The notes below the pieces were generated by a model. That model made no database searches, had not been told where the DNA came from, and worked only from the letters and a program-made list of their open reading frames with translations. Shown piece by piece: positions 38,708 to 47,771 of a stretch of 64,000 nt of DNA. This stretch comes from an uncultured Methanobrevibacter sp. (lineage in GTDB: Archaea > Methanobacteriota > Methanobacteria > Methanobacteriales > Methanobacteriaceae), in assembly GCA_900320515.1 (NCBI GenBank), contig ONSJ01000006.1, forward strand, positions 1-64,000, read 5' to 3'. Within the stretch, counting starts at the first letter, position 1; every line of letters begins with the position of its first letter. The translations under genes were made by a program, and so were the position numbers.

Positions 38708-39418
38708 TTATTTGTTCGCTTTAATCAGTTTACGTGCCGCTTTAATGTCGGTGTTGTAGATGTGTCCGGAAGTTGAGTGGTAGTGCACTCCTCCGAAGTT
38801 CAGCTTTTCACCTATTATTTCCTTGTTTACTTCCTCTTTCATCTTAAGGCCAAGATAGGCAATGAAAAACATGTTTGAGTAGAATGCTCCGAAAATGTCG
38901 TTGCTTCTGAATATGCAGTGGATTGTAAGCTCATTGTCACGGACAAGGCATTGCAGGAACTGAAGACATGGAATGTCCTCCTCTTCGGCATCCTCAATAG
39001 GGTTGATTGTAACTGCCACAGCACGGTTTGAACCTGTTGCAGTCAGGATTCTTTTTTTCATGCTTTCGAATTGGTCAACATCAAAATGAGCGAAGATACG
39101 ATTTGGATATGTATATACAAACCCTTGAGTGTTGTTGATGATTGCAGGATCCTCTACAGATTGCACATAGTTGTATAATGCGTCGCTTTTGATTGGGCAT
39201 CCTTCAATATCGAATTTGCCTGCCTTGATGTCTGCCAGCATCATGTCTGTGGTGTAGTTTTGATATTTTGCCCTGAACTTCAAATCCAGAGGGTCGTCAA
39301 TTATATAGAAATTTCCCAAGCTTTCCAACAAGTGATGATTGGAATCCTTATATGTTTCCTTTCCGGTCTTTAGGATTTTATCGACAAAATCCAGGTAGCA
39401 TTGATTAATTGTTAACAT
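38708..39418 (-). CDS. thyA: Thymidylate synthase, archaeal type
   Basis: A 236-residue enzyme that methylates dUMP to dTMP. It is shorter than the bacterial ThyA (about 264) and fits the methanogen form. The catalytic Cys151 lies in IPCLQFLQC, and dUMP contacts are seen in FRSNDIFGAFYSN (171-182) and in the C-terminal HIYNTD. The methyl donor in methanogens is likely a methanopterin-type cofactor (family knowledge). It is a housekeeping gene wedged between two adhesin clusters and reads opposite to them, with only 3 bp separating its stop from paralogue D's stop. Confidence 0.9.
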   Translation of the reverse strand: MLTINQCYLDFVDKILKTGKETYKDSNHHLLESLGNFYIIDDPLDLKFRAKYQNYTTDMMLADIKAGKFDIEGCPIKSDALYNYVQSVEDPAIINNTQGFVYTYPNRIFAHFDVDQFESMKKRILTATGSNRAVAVTINPIEDAEEEDIPCLQFLQCLVRDNELTIHCIFRSNDIFGAFYSNMFFIAYLGLKMKEEVNKEIIGEKLNFGGVHYHSTSGHIYNTDIKAARKLIKANK

Positions 39419-39597
39419 AATAAAACAGTCCTTTAAATTATATCATACTATGTTTTGCATGATATATATTTTTAATTAATCATGATTCTACATGAATATT
39501 CAGTTTCCCTTTTATGTTTGATGAATGTAAACTATTTTTTTTATTTATTGACTTGAGTATATTCAATTATTTTTTCATGTGCATTGATAATGTAAAG

Positions 39598-39606
39598 TTT
39601 ATATAA
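39598..39606 (+). promoter_or_regulatory. TATA box of adhesin E
   Basis: TTTATATAA lies 86 bp before the GTG start of the adhesin at 39684, giving a leader of about 55 nt. The next adhesin has the same element at exactly the same distance. Confidence 0.5.
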
Positions 39607-39683
39607 TGTGTTGTATAGATATAGTTAAGGCTATATTATGTCGTGATTATAGTTTACAAATTAAAAAAGGGAGGTGAAAACGA

Positions 39684-42368
39684 GTGAAAAAAGCGACGAC
39701 TTTGATAATATTTTCCATGTTTTTTGTTTTGATGTCGATGGCAGCAGTTTGTGCCAATGAAAACGCTACTTTTGATGACGCATTAAAGGTTGACGATTCC
39801 ATAAACGATACGGTTGCTGATGATTCTGAAATTGGAACCTTTAATGACCTGTCCGATTTGATTAATGGTAATGATGACGTTATTGAATTAAATAAGGACT
39901 ATAAGTATTCTCCTACGGATACTGTTGCTAAGGATGGAATTGCTATTAACAAGCCTATAACTATTAATGGTAATGGCCGCACTATTGACGCTTCAAATTC
40001 TGTCAGAATATTTATCGTCAATTCATCCAACGTCATTTTGAACAACATCAATTTCATAAATGGAACTGCATCAGATGGTGGAGCAATCCGTGCCAATGAA
40101 TTTGAAAATTTCACTGTAAACAAGTGTAGTTTCTCAAATAACCATGCCGATGAGTCCGGCGGAGCAATCATAAGCAATGCTGACAATACCAAAATCACTG
40201 ACTGTAACTTTGACAACAATCAGGCGGGGATATACGGAGGTGCGGTAAACTTAAAAGAGTGTTATTATCCAACAGTTAAAGACACTACATTCACTTCAAA
40301 TAAGGCATCAAATTCAGGTGGAGCAATATACTCCGACAGTGATTTTGATGTATATGAAAACGTTACCTTTGAAGATAATGAAGCTTACTATTTAGGTGGC
40401 GCTCTTGCATTGAATGGTGTTCATAATCCTAAAGTCAACGACTGTCACTTTGATTCCAATAGTGCAGATCACCTCGGTGGAGGAATCTATTCAAACTCCG
40501 AGGGATGTGGGATAAGCAATTCCACATTTGTCAACGGTTATGCCGCATCAGGTGCAGGGGTATATATGTGTTTCGACGAATTGAATCCGGACAGGGATTC
40601 TCATGAATATATCAGGGATTCAAAGTTCATTGCAAACAATGCCCTTTATGGAGGTGCCGGAGTCACTGCAACTTCCCATGCAAAAATCAGCAATTCTGAA
40701 TTCAGGGACAATAGTGCCGGAAATTACGGTGGTGCAGTGGATTTGGACCATGCGAGTCTGATCAATTCCACACTTGAGAACAATAGGGCCATATATGGTG
40801 GAGCCACCTATATCCATGATTCAGATGTCATAAACTCAACATTCAGGGATAATTCAGCAGAAGTCGGAAATGCAATCTATATTCTGAATTCATCAAATCT
40901 CGAAAACAATGATGTGTCCGACGATGACATATTCTTATATGACGATGACTTCCCGGGCAAAGTGGTGGGAGATGTACATGATAGTGATGATTTAATGCAA
41001 ACTGACAACGGATATTGGGCATACTGCTCAGAAAAATATGCCTTAACTCCATATTCCGGTGTCTATGACACTTCCATGGAGAAACTGAAAAATTCAATCA
41101 ACCACAAGCCTATTAAAGATTATCTTAAAATCCTGATATATTATTATGTTGATGTTTTCGAGGATTTGGACAGGTATGACTTCGCCAAACATGTATGGGA
41201 ATTCACTGACGGACAATATTGGAACTCAAATGATGCTGTTGTACGTGAAGTAATAAGATTATATGATTCCGGACTCAGAGTATCCACCGAAAACGGATGC
41301 AAAGTCCTGGCGAACGGTACCCTGATGTATTTCAATTTCTCATCAATGGTGACACCGTCAGGCGAGCAGAACCTGTTCCTGTTCAAGTTCTCACAGGAGA
41401 ACGTCCTCAATGAAACCTTGACCAAGGAGGCATTGATAAACAAAACAGTTTATCTCGGAGACACAGTTGAATACAGGATTGTAATCAACAATAAAGGTGC
41501 ATCCCCTGTTTATGGCAATTGGATTGAGGATAAGGATTATTCTGCAGGTTTAATATATAAAACCTGGAGGGCTGAAGTGGGAAACTGGACCTATAGCGAG
41601 GAAACCGGCCGCTGGACTTTGGACGTTTTGGAGCCGGGCAAGTCAGCGTCAATTATCCTGACATTCGGCGTGACCATGGAAGGCCTGCTTTACAATAACG
41701 CAACATCAGGTCTTGGTGTGGTAAATGTCAGTAAAAGCGGTGACGGTTTCAAGGCACATACCCGCAATCTGACAGTTGAAAAGAGAACAATAACTCCTCA
41801 AGTCAATCTAAGCGATTTGGCAATATTTGAAATCGTTGTCAGAAATACAGGTGATGTGGATTTGGATAACGTTTTCGTGTGTGAAAGCGAATATGGTTCA
41901 GGTCTTGTTTATCAGGACTTCACTTCCAGGGTCGGGACCTGGAAGCACAGTGTAAATGGTGACGGAAAGCATGTCTTCACATTGGATGGAGTGCTTGAGA
42001 TGGATGAATCAGCAAGTTTCAGGGTAATGTTCAGGACGGTTAAAACCGGAAACTTTACAAACACTGTTACAGCTGGTTTCAACAATACCACTCTTTCAAA
42101 TTCCACCAATAAAACAGAAGTTTTAGAGAAAAAAGATCAGAATACCTCTGAAAACCAAACTGACAATACAACTGATGATAAAATCAACAAGACAACTTCC
42201 GAAGGCAGCAAAACAGACAATACAAGCAACAGTTCTGAAAAAAAGGCCGCTGATGATAAGAAGAAGGTGGTTTTCAAATCAGGAACTGATGAAAAGGCCA
42301 CAGGGAATCCATTGCTGATTCTGATTTTGGCTTTAATGTTTTTACCGTTAAGAAGATTTAAAAAATAA
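39684..42368 (+). CDS. Adhesin-like surface protein E (beta-helix, thioester-like, DUF11)
   Basis: An 894-residue secreted protein. Its order is signal peptide (to about 25, ending AVCAN), a beta-helix with GGAI/GGAV repeats (60-420), a segment resembling a thioester-forming domain with Cys in GYWAYCSEKY (about 451) and a VWEFTDGQYW motif, two DUF11-like repeats (VYLGDTVEYRIVINNKG and NLSDLAIFEIVVRNTG), a Thr/Asn/Lys-rich linker and a tail KATGNPLL, hydrophobic helix, RRFKK. The Gln expected before the VW of a thioester domain is missing. The GTG start follows AAAGGGAGGTGAAAACGA, a very strong ribosome binding site. It is probably anchored in the membrane by the tail. Confidence 0.85.
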   Translation: MKKATTLIIFSMFFVLMSMAAVCANENATFDDALKVDDSINDTVADDSEIGTFNDLSDLINGNDDVIELNKDYKYSPTDTVAKDGIAINKPITINGNGRTIDASNSVRIFIVNSSNVILNNINFINGTASDGGAIRANEFENFTVNKCSFSNNHADESGGAIISNADNTKITDCNFDNNQAGIYGGAVNLKECYYPTVKDTTFTSNKASNSGGAIYSDSDFDVYENVTFEDNEAYYLGGALALNGVHNPKVNDCHFDSNSADHLGGGIYSNSEGCGISNSTFVNGYAASGAGVYMCFDELNPDRDSHEYIRDSKFIANNALYGGAGVTATSHAKISNSEFRDNSAGNYGGAVDLDHASLINSTLENNRAIYGGATYIHDSDVINSTFRDNSAEVGNAIYILNSSNLENNDVSDDDIFLYDDDFPGKVVGDVHDSDDLMQTDNGYWAYCSEKYALTPYSGVYDTSMEKLKNSINHKPIKDYLKILIYYYVDVFEDLDRYDFAKHVWEFTDGQYWNSNDAVVREVIRLYDSGLRVSTENGCKVLANGTLMYFNFSSMVTPSGEQNLFLFKFSQENVLNETLTKEALINKTVYLGDTVEYRIVINNKGASPVYGNWIEDKDYSAGLIYKTWRAEVGNWTYSEETGRWTLDVLEPGKSASIILTFGVTMEGLLYNNATSGLGVVNVSKSGDGFKAHTRNLTVEKRTITPQVNLSDLAIFEIVVRNTGDVDLDNVFVCESEYGSGLVYQDFTSRVGTWKHSVNGDGKHVFTLDGVLEMDESASFRVMFRTVKTGNFTNTVTAGFNNTTLSNSTNKTEVLEKKDQNTSENQTDNTTDDKINKTTSEGSKTDNTSNSSEKKAADDKKKVVFKSGTDEKATGNPLLILILALMFLPLRRFKK

Positions 42369-42390
42369 ATCTTCCACTTTTTTTATTTTT
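42352..42390 (+). terminator. Adhesin E terminator containing the stop codon
   Basis: GAAGATTTA-aaaaa-TAAATCTTC is a perfect 9-bp stem formed by the codons for the final RRFKK and the TAA stop, then T-runs. Confidence 0.65.
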
Positions 42391-42492
42391 TTTCTAATTT
42401 TCATGATGGTGGATAGTTTATTCACTATTTACATTTAAATTTGAATAATTTATATTATTTTTATTTTTTTTAATTATTATGTTAACTTAAAC

Positions 42493-42501
42493 TTTATATA
42501 T
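42493..42501 (+). promoter_or_regulatory. TATA box of adhesin F
   Basis: TTTATATAT lies 86 bp before the GTG start at 42579, the same spacing as in adhesin E, giving a leader of about 54 nt. Confidence 0.5.
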
Positions 42502-42578
42502 CATTTCCTATAAAAATATTAATGCTATATATTTTTGTCTTTAATATAGTTAAAAAATTAAAAGGGGGTGAAAAACAA

Positions 42579-45440
42579 GTGATTAAAAAGACGAAGCTAT
42601 TGATAATTGCTTTATTGCTACTGTTCGTTTCGATTGGAGCGGTCTGCGCTCAGGAAAATGTTACTGCAGATGATATTGCCGGTACTGATAATGTCGATGA
42701 TGCTGTTGATGTTGAAACTCCCAAGTTAGGCCAAGAACAGACAGGAGAGGTTTTATCTGATGATTCTGTTGGAAATTTCACTGAATTGTCAGGTTTAATT
42801 TCTCAAAGTACTAGTGGAAGCACTATTAACTTGACTAAGGATTATAAGCGCCTTCCAAATGAAGGCTATAGTTATGGAATTACTATTGGTAATCAATTAA
42901 CCATCAATGGTAATGGCCATACTATTGATGCTTCTAATGGCGCAAGAATTTTTAGTGTTTATGGGTCTAATGTGGTCTTGAAGAATATTACTTTCACCAA
43001 TGCCTATAACTCTAATTCATTAGGTACTGGAGCCGGAATTTTTGTATCTGAAGGTTCAGGAAACTTTAAGGTAATCAATTCAACATTCAAGAATCTGGTA
43101 GCATCTGGCGCTTCAGCGCTTGATATACGAGGTAGTAATTCTGAAGTATGGGATTGTAACTTCATTGATAATGTGGCATTTAAGCAGTATGCAGCAGCAA
43201 TATTTTTATATGGATATAATGGAAAAATTATAAATACTACATTTACCCACAATGTTGCCCACACCACTTCAAATCAAATGTATAATGATGGTGGAGCGGT
43301 CTATATTTTTTGTAATTATGCCACAATCGATGGCTGTAATTTTACTGGCAATATCCAAAGTGAAAGCGGTGGAGGGGCCCTCTACTGTGGCGGAGGTTAT
43401 GGTACCTTAAAAAACTGTAATTTCATCAACAATTCTGCAAACACTCACGGAGGAGCTGTCTCCATTTTAGGTCCAAGATGGACTCTTTTCAATAATTGTT
43501 TTGAAAATAACACTGCTTCCACTGCCGGAGGAGGATTGTATCACAATGCGCAAAGTGGAAAGTTATCCAACATGACATTCGTTAACAACTCCGCCCATAT
43601 GGGTGGTGGAGCACATCTTTCCTATGATTATTATCGCGTAACTGACATGAATTATGCTTATACTACCTTATCTGATTCAAGATTCATTAATAATCATGCG
43701 ATATATGGTGGAGGGGCACTCAACACAATTTCCCATGTCAATGTTGACAACTGTGAATTTATAGATAATTCAGCGAATAATTATGGTGGTGCATTAAGCA
43801 TCGGGTTTTCCAACATAACAAATTCAAGATTTATAAATAATACAGCCCCATATGGCGGAGCGGTATTTTCATATGCATCAGGGGTGACAGATTCCAATTT
43901 CACTGACAATAATGCCAATTTCGGAAATTCCGTTTATGTTGTCACAAAATCATATCTGAATAATAATAGTGGTGATGACGACGCTTTCAGCAAACCAGCT
44001 ATCGATGGTGGTCAAATTACAGGTTCACACGATGTTGAACATATGCTTGAAACGGAAGCGGGATATTATGGATTCTGTTCTGAATTATATAATTTCAATC
44101 CTTATACCGGGGTGTATGATGATACCATGGATTTCATAAAGAATTCCATCAACGGCGAGCCTGTCAAGGAGTATCTGAAAATTTTGATCTACAGATTCCT
44201 CGATAACTTTGAAGACTTGAAGCAGACAGGATTCCACAATTACGTTTGGGCATTCACTGACAGGGAATACTGGAATTCAGATGACCCTATAGTTCAAAGC
44301 GTAATTGAGCTTTATGATTCAGGATTCAGGGTTCCTAGCGCCAATGCCTGTAAGGTTCTTCCAAACGGAACATTGATGTACATCAACTATTCCTCAATGG
44401 TTACACCGTCTTCCCAGCAGAACCTGTTCCTTTTCAAGTTTGCATACGGTGAAGAGATCAATCAGGTTTTCACTAAGGATGCAATAATCAACAAAACCAT
44501 TTACATTGGAGATACGGTTGACTACAGGCTTGTTATCAACAACAAGGGTAATCTTCCGGTATATGACAACTGGGTTGAGGACAAGGAACATTCCGACGGT
44601 CTGGTCTATCAGTCATGGAGGGCAGAAGTTGGAAATTGGACTTACAACGAGCAGCTGCATCGCTGGTATCTGGACGTTCTGGAACCTGGAAGGTCAGCGT
44701 CCATTATCCTGACATTCGGTGTGACCCTGGAAGGTTTGTTAATTAACAATGCAACCTCAGGTTTAGGGGATAAAAATGTCAACAACAGCGCTGCAGGTTT
44801 GAAAGCTGAAAATCCAAACATGACAGTTAAAAAGAAGACAATTACTCCTCAAGTCAATATTAGCGATTTGGCAATATTTGAAATTGTCGTCACCAACACC
44901 GGTGATGTCGATTTGAATAATGTTTTCGTTTGTGAAAGTGAGTTTGACTCCGAGCTTGTTTATGTGGACTTTACTTCAAAGGTGGGAACCTGGAGGCATA
45001 GCGTAAATAAGGAAGGTAAGCATGTGTTTACCTTGGCCGAGGTTCTTGAACTGGAAGACAGTGCAAGTTTCAGGGTAATTTTCAATACCACTAAAGCCGG
45101 AAACTTTTCAAATACAGTTACAGCCGGTTTCAACGACACAACTCTTTCAAATTCCACTAACACGACAGAGGTTATAGGAAATGACACTCCAGTGGTTCCT
45201 TCCAACGAAACTAATGGAACTAATGAAACCAAGGAAACGGTTGATATAACTCCTGTTGAACCAACAGACAAAGATACAGCTGATGGGGAGGTCGATGATG
45301 AAATCTCTGAAACTCCTCCTCCTGAGGATAGGCGAAAAGCTGTTTCAAAGCATCCGGTAGATGAAAAAGCTACGGGAAATCCTTTGTTGGCTTTGATGTT
45401 GGCTCTGATATTGATACCTATTAGAAGATTTAAAAAATAA
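42579..45440 (+). CDS. Adhesin-like surface protein F (paralogue of E)
   Basis: A protein of about 953 residues with the same domain order as adhesin E: signal peptide (ending AVCAQ), longer beta-helix region with GGA repeats, thioester-like segment (GYYGFCSELYNFNPYTGVYD and VWAFTDREYW), two DUF11-like repeats, Thr/Glu/Pro-rich linker and KATGNPLLALMLALILIPIR with RFKK. The Gln of a true thioester is again absent. An upstream in-frame ATG at 42522 would place the signal sequence behind 19 extra residues; AAAGGGGGTGAAAAACAA just before the GTG at 42579 mirrors adhesin E, so that start is chosen. Confidence 0.85.
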   Translation: MIKKTKLLIIALLLLFVSIGAVCAQENVTADDIAGTDNVDDAVDVETPKLGQEQTGEVLSDDSVGNFTELSGLISQSTSGSTINLTKDYKRLPNEGYSYGITIGNQLTINGNGHTIDASNGARIFSVYGSNVVLKNITFTNAYNSNSLGTGAGIFVSEGSGNFKVINSTFKNLVASGASALDIRGSNSEVWDCNFIDNVAFKQYAAAIFLYGYNGKIINTTFTHNVAHTTSNQMYNDGGAVYIFCNYATIDGCNFTGNIQSESGGGALYCGGGYGTLKNCNFINNSANTHGGAVSILGPRWTLFNNCFENNTASTAGGGLYHNAQSGKLSNMTFVNNSAHMGGGAHLSYDYYRVTDMNYAYTTLSDSRFINNHAIYGGGALNTISHVNVDNCEFIDNSANNYGGALSIGFSNITNSRFINNTAPYGGAVFSYASGVTDSNFTDNNANFGNSVYVVTKSYLNNNSGDDDAFSKPAIDGGQITGSHDVEHMLETEAGYYGFCSELYNFNPYTGVYDDTMDFIKNSINGEPVKEYLKILIYRFLDNFEDLKQTGFHNYVWAFTDREYWNSDDPIVQSVIELYDSGFRVPSANACKVLPNGTLMYINYSSMVTPSSQQNLFLFKFAYGEEINQVFTKDAIINKTIYIGDTVDYRLVINNKGNLPVYDNWVEDKEHSDGLVYQSWRAEVGNWTYNEQLHRWYLDVLEPGRSASIILTFGVTLEGLLINNATSGLGDKNVNNSAAGLKAENPNMTVKKKTITPQVNISDLAIFEIVVTNTGDVDLNNVFVCESEFDSELVYVDFTSKVGTWRHSVNKEGKHVFTLAEVLELEDSASFRVIFNTTKAGNFSNTVTAGFNDTTLSNSTNTTEVIGNDTPVVPSNETNGTNETKETVDITPVEPTDKDTADGEVDDEISETPPPEDRRKAVSKHPVDEKATGNPLLALMLALILIPIRRFKK

Positions 45441-45465
45441 ATCTTCTACTTTTTTTATTTTTTGA
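45424..45465 (+). terminator. Adhesin F terminator containing the stop codon
   Basis: GAAGATTTA-aaaaa-TAAATCTTC, identical in design to adhesin E's terminator, spans the TAA at 45438-45440 and precedes T-runs. Confidence 0.65.
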
Positions 45466-45613
45466 TATGGATGGACCCGTCCAGACTATTTGAATTTCAA
45501 CCTTCTTTTAAAAATTCAACAGATTGGTGTTATTATTTTTATCAAAAATAAGCAACTATAGTTTTAATTGATTCTATTTTTAAGTATATTGCAGGTGATG
45601 GTAGTGGAATTTT

Positions 45614-46180
45614 TCATTCGATTTTTTTGATGAGTTTTGCCGGAACCCCTCCGACAACGGTTTTTGCCATGACGTCCCTGGTTACGACGGCACCTGCCGC
45701 AACGATTGCTCCCTCGCCTATTGTGACTCCCGGCAAAATTGTGGCATTGGAGCCTATCCATGCCTTGTCTTTGATATGCACTGGGCTTGGATGCAGTTCA
45801 GCTCTTTTTTCTATTTCAAAATCATGATTCAAAGTTAATAGGCAAACGTTATGTCCAATCAGAACGTCATCGCCGATAAATACTCCGCCCTGATCCTGCA
45901 TTGTGCAGTTGGAGTTGATGAACACGTTTTCTCCGATATGTATGTTTTTTCCGCAGTCTGTATGGAATGGCGGAACGAGCCTCAATGTTTCATTAATGTC
46001 CTGTCCGGTCAGTTCGGCCATTATCTGTCTGATCTCGTCTTCGGTATGGTACTCGCAGTTCAGCTTCATCTTGATTCTTGTGGCTTCCAGGAGCAAATCA
46101 TCACATAATTCCTGAGCCGGTGATGGGTAATGAACTGTTTTTCCACTGTTTACATGTTCCAAAAATTCTTCTAGATTCAT
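45614..46180 (-). CDS. Sugar O-acetyltransferase (maltose/galactoside type)
   Basis: A 188-residue left-handed beta-helix enzyme of the maltose/galactoside/nodulation acetyltransferase group. It transfers acetyl from acetyl-CoA to a sugar hydroxyl. The N-terminal helical part is followed by hexapeptide repeats ([29 protein letters not shown]). The catalytic His is in [12 protein letters not shown] and the C-terminus has [11 protein letters not shown]. The physiological sugar is unknown. No ribosome binding site is visible before the ATG, and a TATA-like GATATAAAATATT lies close upstream, so the mRNA may be leaderless. Confidence 0.9.
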   Translation of the reverse strand: MNLEEFLEHVNSGKTVHYPSPAQELCDDLLLEATRIKMKLNCEYHTEDEIRQIMAELTGQDINETLRLVPPFHTDCGKNIHIGENVFINSNCTMQDQGGVFIGDDVLIGHNVCLLTLNHDFEIEKRAELHPSPVHIKDKAWIGSNATILPGVTIGEGAIVAAGAVVTRDVMAKTVVGGVPAKLIKKIE

Positions 46181-46631
46181 ATTTAATATTTTATATCAAT
46201 TGATTAATAATCATTGCTATAATCATTATTTAAATCATGAACGGAGTTGTTTTAAGTCTCATTCCGATGGGATAAGAGAGAATCCATGATATCAAAATAC
46301 ACCATAACCTATTTAAACAATAAAAGTTAACTATTATTCATATTATGATTTTGCCGATGGCAATTTAAACTTCTATCAATTCAAGTGGGATACTATGTTA
46401 AATTTAAGGATAAATGCCAAAAATAATGTGTTTAACTGTTATAAGCTGTTTTTCAACGTTTCTTAATATGCTGCATTATTCATTTCAAACCAATTTAAAA
46501 ATTGCCGTAATCTCGTTAAATTGAATATATCAATTTGAATATATTTGGAATAGATTGGGAAGACTTTTTGAAAAAAATTATTTATATTTAGCTTGTAAAT
46601 ATAGTTTAATATAAATTTAAAGGTTTTTTCT
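46181..46631. other. AT-rich intergenic region
   Basis: About 450 bp with no supported gene. It holds the divergent promoters of the acetyltransferase and the DUF6932-like gene. A near-direct repeat (AATTGAATATAT / AATTTGAATATAT, around 46519-46543) and TTAATATAAATTT near 46608 may be promoter parts of the rightward gene. Nothing else was recognised. Confidence 0.4.
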
Positions 46632-47105
46632 ATGGATTTGAAATTTAATGATGAAGGCTGTTTGCCTCAGAGGATATATGAATTAACATTGGATGAGGTT
46701 GAAAATGGATTTGTTCAGGAAAACTCTCAACGACGCCAGGAAATATTTGAACATTATAAAATTCATCTGAAAGATATTGAAGAAACAGGTTGCTGTTTAA
46801 ATCATTGGATTGATGGAAGTTTCGTTACTTTAAAGGAAAATCCTGGTGATATTGATACATTAACGGAGTTTGATGGTGTGAAGGTTGCTAAATTGGGAAT
46901 ACATGATAAAATTGAGGACATAATGTATAATGCTCCTTTAAGAACAAATGGGTGCTGTCATTCATTTTTTGTTTACAAGGTTCCCGAATCATTTGGAAAT
47001 GATTATGAACACTATATTAATTCAAAATTTAAATATTTGTATTTGTTATTTCCAAAAATTAGGGGTTCTGATAATCTTAAAGGTTTTATTAAATTAAAAA
47101 GGTGA
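46632..47105 (+). CDS. DUF6932-like nucleotidyltransferase-fold protein
   Basis: A 157-residue protein resembling the DUF6932 family: LPQRIYELTLDEVENGFV at the N-terminus, RRQEIFEHY, then WIDGSFVTLKENPGDIDTLTEF. The GSF plus DID arrangement is like the active site of minimal nucleotidyltransferases (GS...DxD). The protein is cytoplasmic. It lies 6 bp before an unknown gene on the same strand with which it likely works. A toxin-antitoxin or NTase/HEPN-like role is possible but not shown. The two genes look more A+T rich than the flanks, suggesting transfer. Confidence 0.7.
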   Translation: MDLKFNDEGCLPQRIYELTLDEVENGFVQENSQRRQEIFEHYKIHLKDIEETGCCLNHWIDGSFVTLKENPGDIDTLTEFDGVKVAKLGIHDKIEDIMYNAPLRTNGCCHSFFVYKVPESFGNDYEHYINSKFKYLYLLFPKIRGSDNLKGFIKLKR

Positions 47106-47111
47106 ATTAAA

Positions 47112-47753
47112 ATGATTTTTAATACTCTTGAAGAGTATGATAATGAATTATGTGAAATCAAATATCGTTTAGAAGATATGGAAAATCGTATGAAAAAATA
47201 TCCTGAAAGAATATGGATTAAAGGAAATCACGATTCATTGCAAAATATCTGTGACATTATCCTAAAAGATCGTGAAGATTATGTTAAAATGCTTGGGGAA
47301 AATACAAAGGTTCATTTCAATAATGAGGCGAAACATGATTTTTCCCTTCAGTCAATGTCTGAGATATTTGGCGGAGTCAATGATTTGACTTTTTCTCTTG
47401 CGGACATATTGAAAAGTGCAAAAGACTTGAAATCAGATCATATCCCTTCAGTCAGGAAGGTTTCAAGCGGTTCCCTTCATCTGACATTTTCCATGGGGGA
47501 TGAAAAGACCGACTTGAGGGAAGTTCAATTGAACCATGACATATTCAACACGTTATTTGACGTTTTTGAATGTGGTGAGGATGACATTCCAAAATTAAAT
47601 GACAGGTTGGGAGGCAAGTTCATATCCAGCTATCAGAACTTCCTTAATATTCTAATTAAGCATAAGCTGGACATCACTTTGGAAAATTCAGCGAGAAATG
47701 TGACACTCACTCATGAGGATGCCCTAAGGGTATATAACATATTGTCACGCTAA
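47112..47753 (+). CDS. Unknown partner of the DUF6932-like protein
   Basis: Unrecognised 213-residue soluble protein. The N-terminus (EEYDNELCEIKYRLEDMENR) is predicted helical and perhaps coiled-coil. The middle has FGGVNDLTFSLADILKSAK and the C-terminus is helical, ending THEDALRVYNILSR. No catalytic motif is recognised. It follows the DUF6932-like gene by 6 bp, with the site AAAAGGTGAATTAAA overlapping the previous stop, so the two are an operon. It runs into the convergent M14-like gene. Confidence 0.6.
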   Translation: MIFNTLEEYDNELCEIKYRLEDMENRMKKYPERIWIKGNHDSLQNICDIILKDREDYVKMLGENTKVHFNNEAKHDFSLQSMSEIFGGVNDLTFSLADILKSAKDLKSDHIPSVRKVSSGSLHLTFSMGDEKTDLREVQLNHDIFNTLFDVFECGEDDIPKLNDRLGGKFISSYQNFLNILIKHKLDITLENSARNVTLTHEDALRVYNILSR

Positions 47754-47771
47754 AAAAGTGCGGGTAAAATG

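Noticed and set aside
20669-45440. Repeated GGAIY/GGAVY-coding stretches as possible DNA repeats or recombination sites
   Set aside because: They are short, diverged codon-level repeats of a beta-helix protein fold; the nucleotide sequence is not conserved enough to be a DNA-level element.
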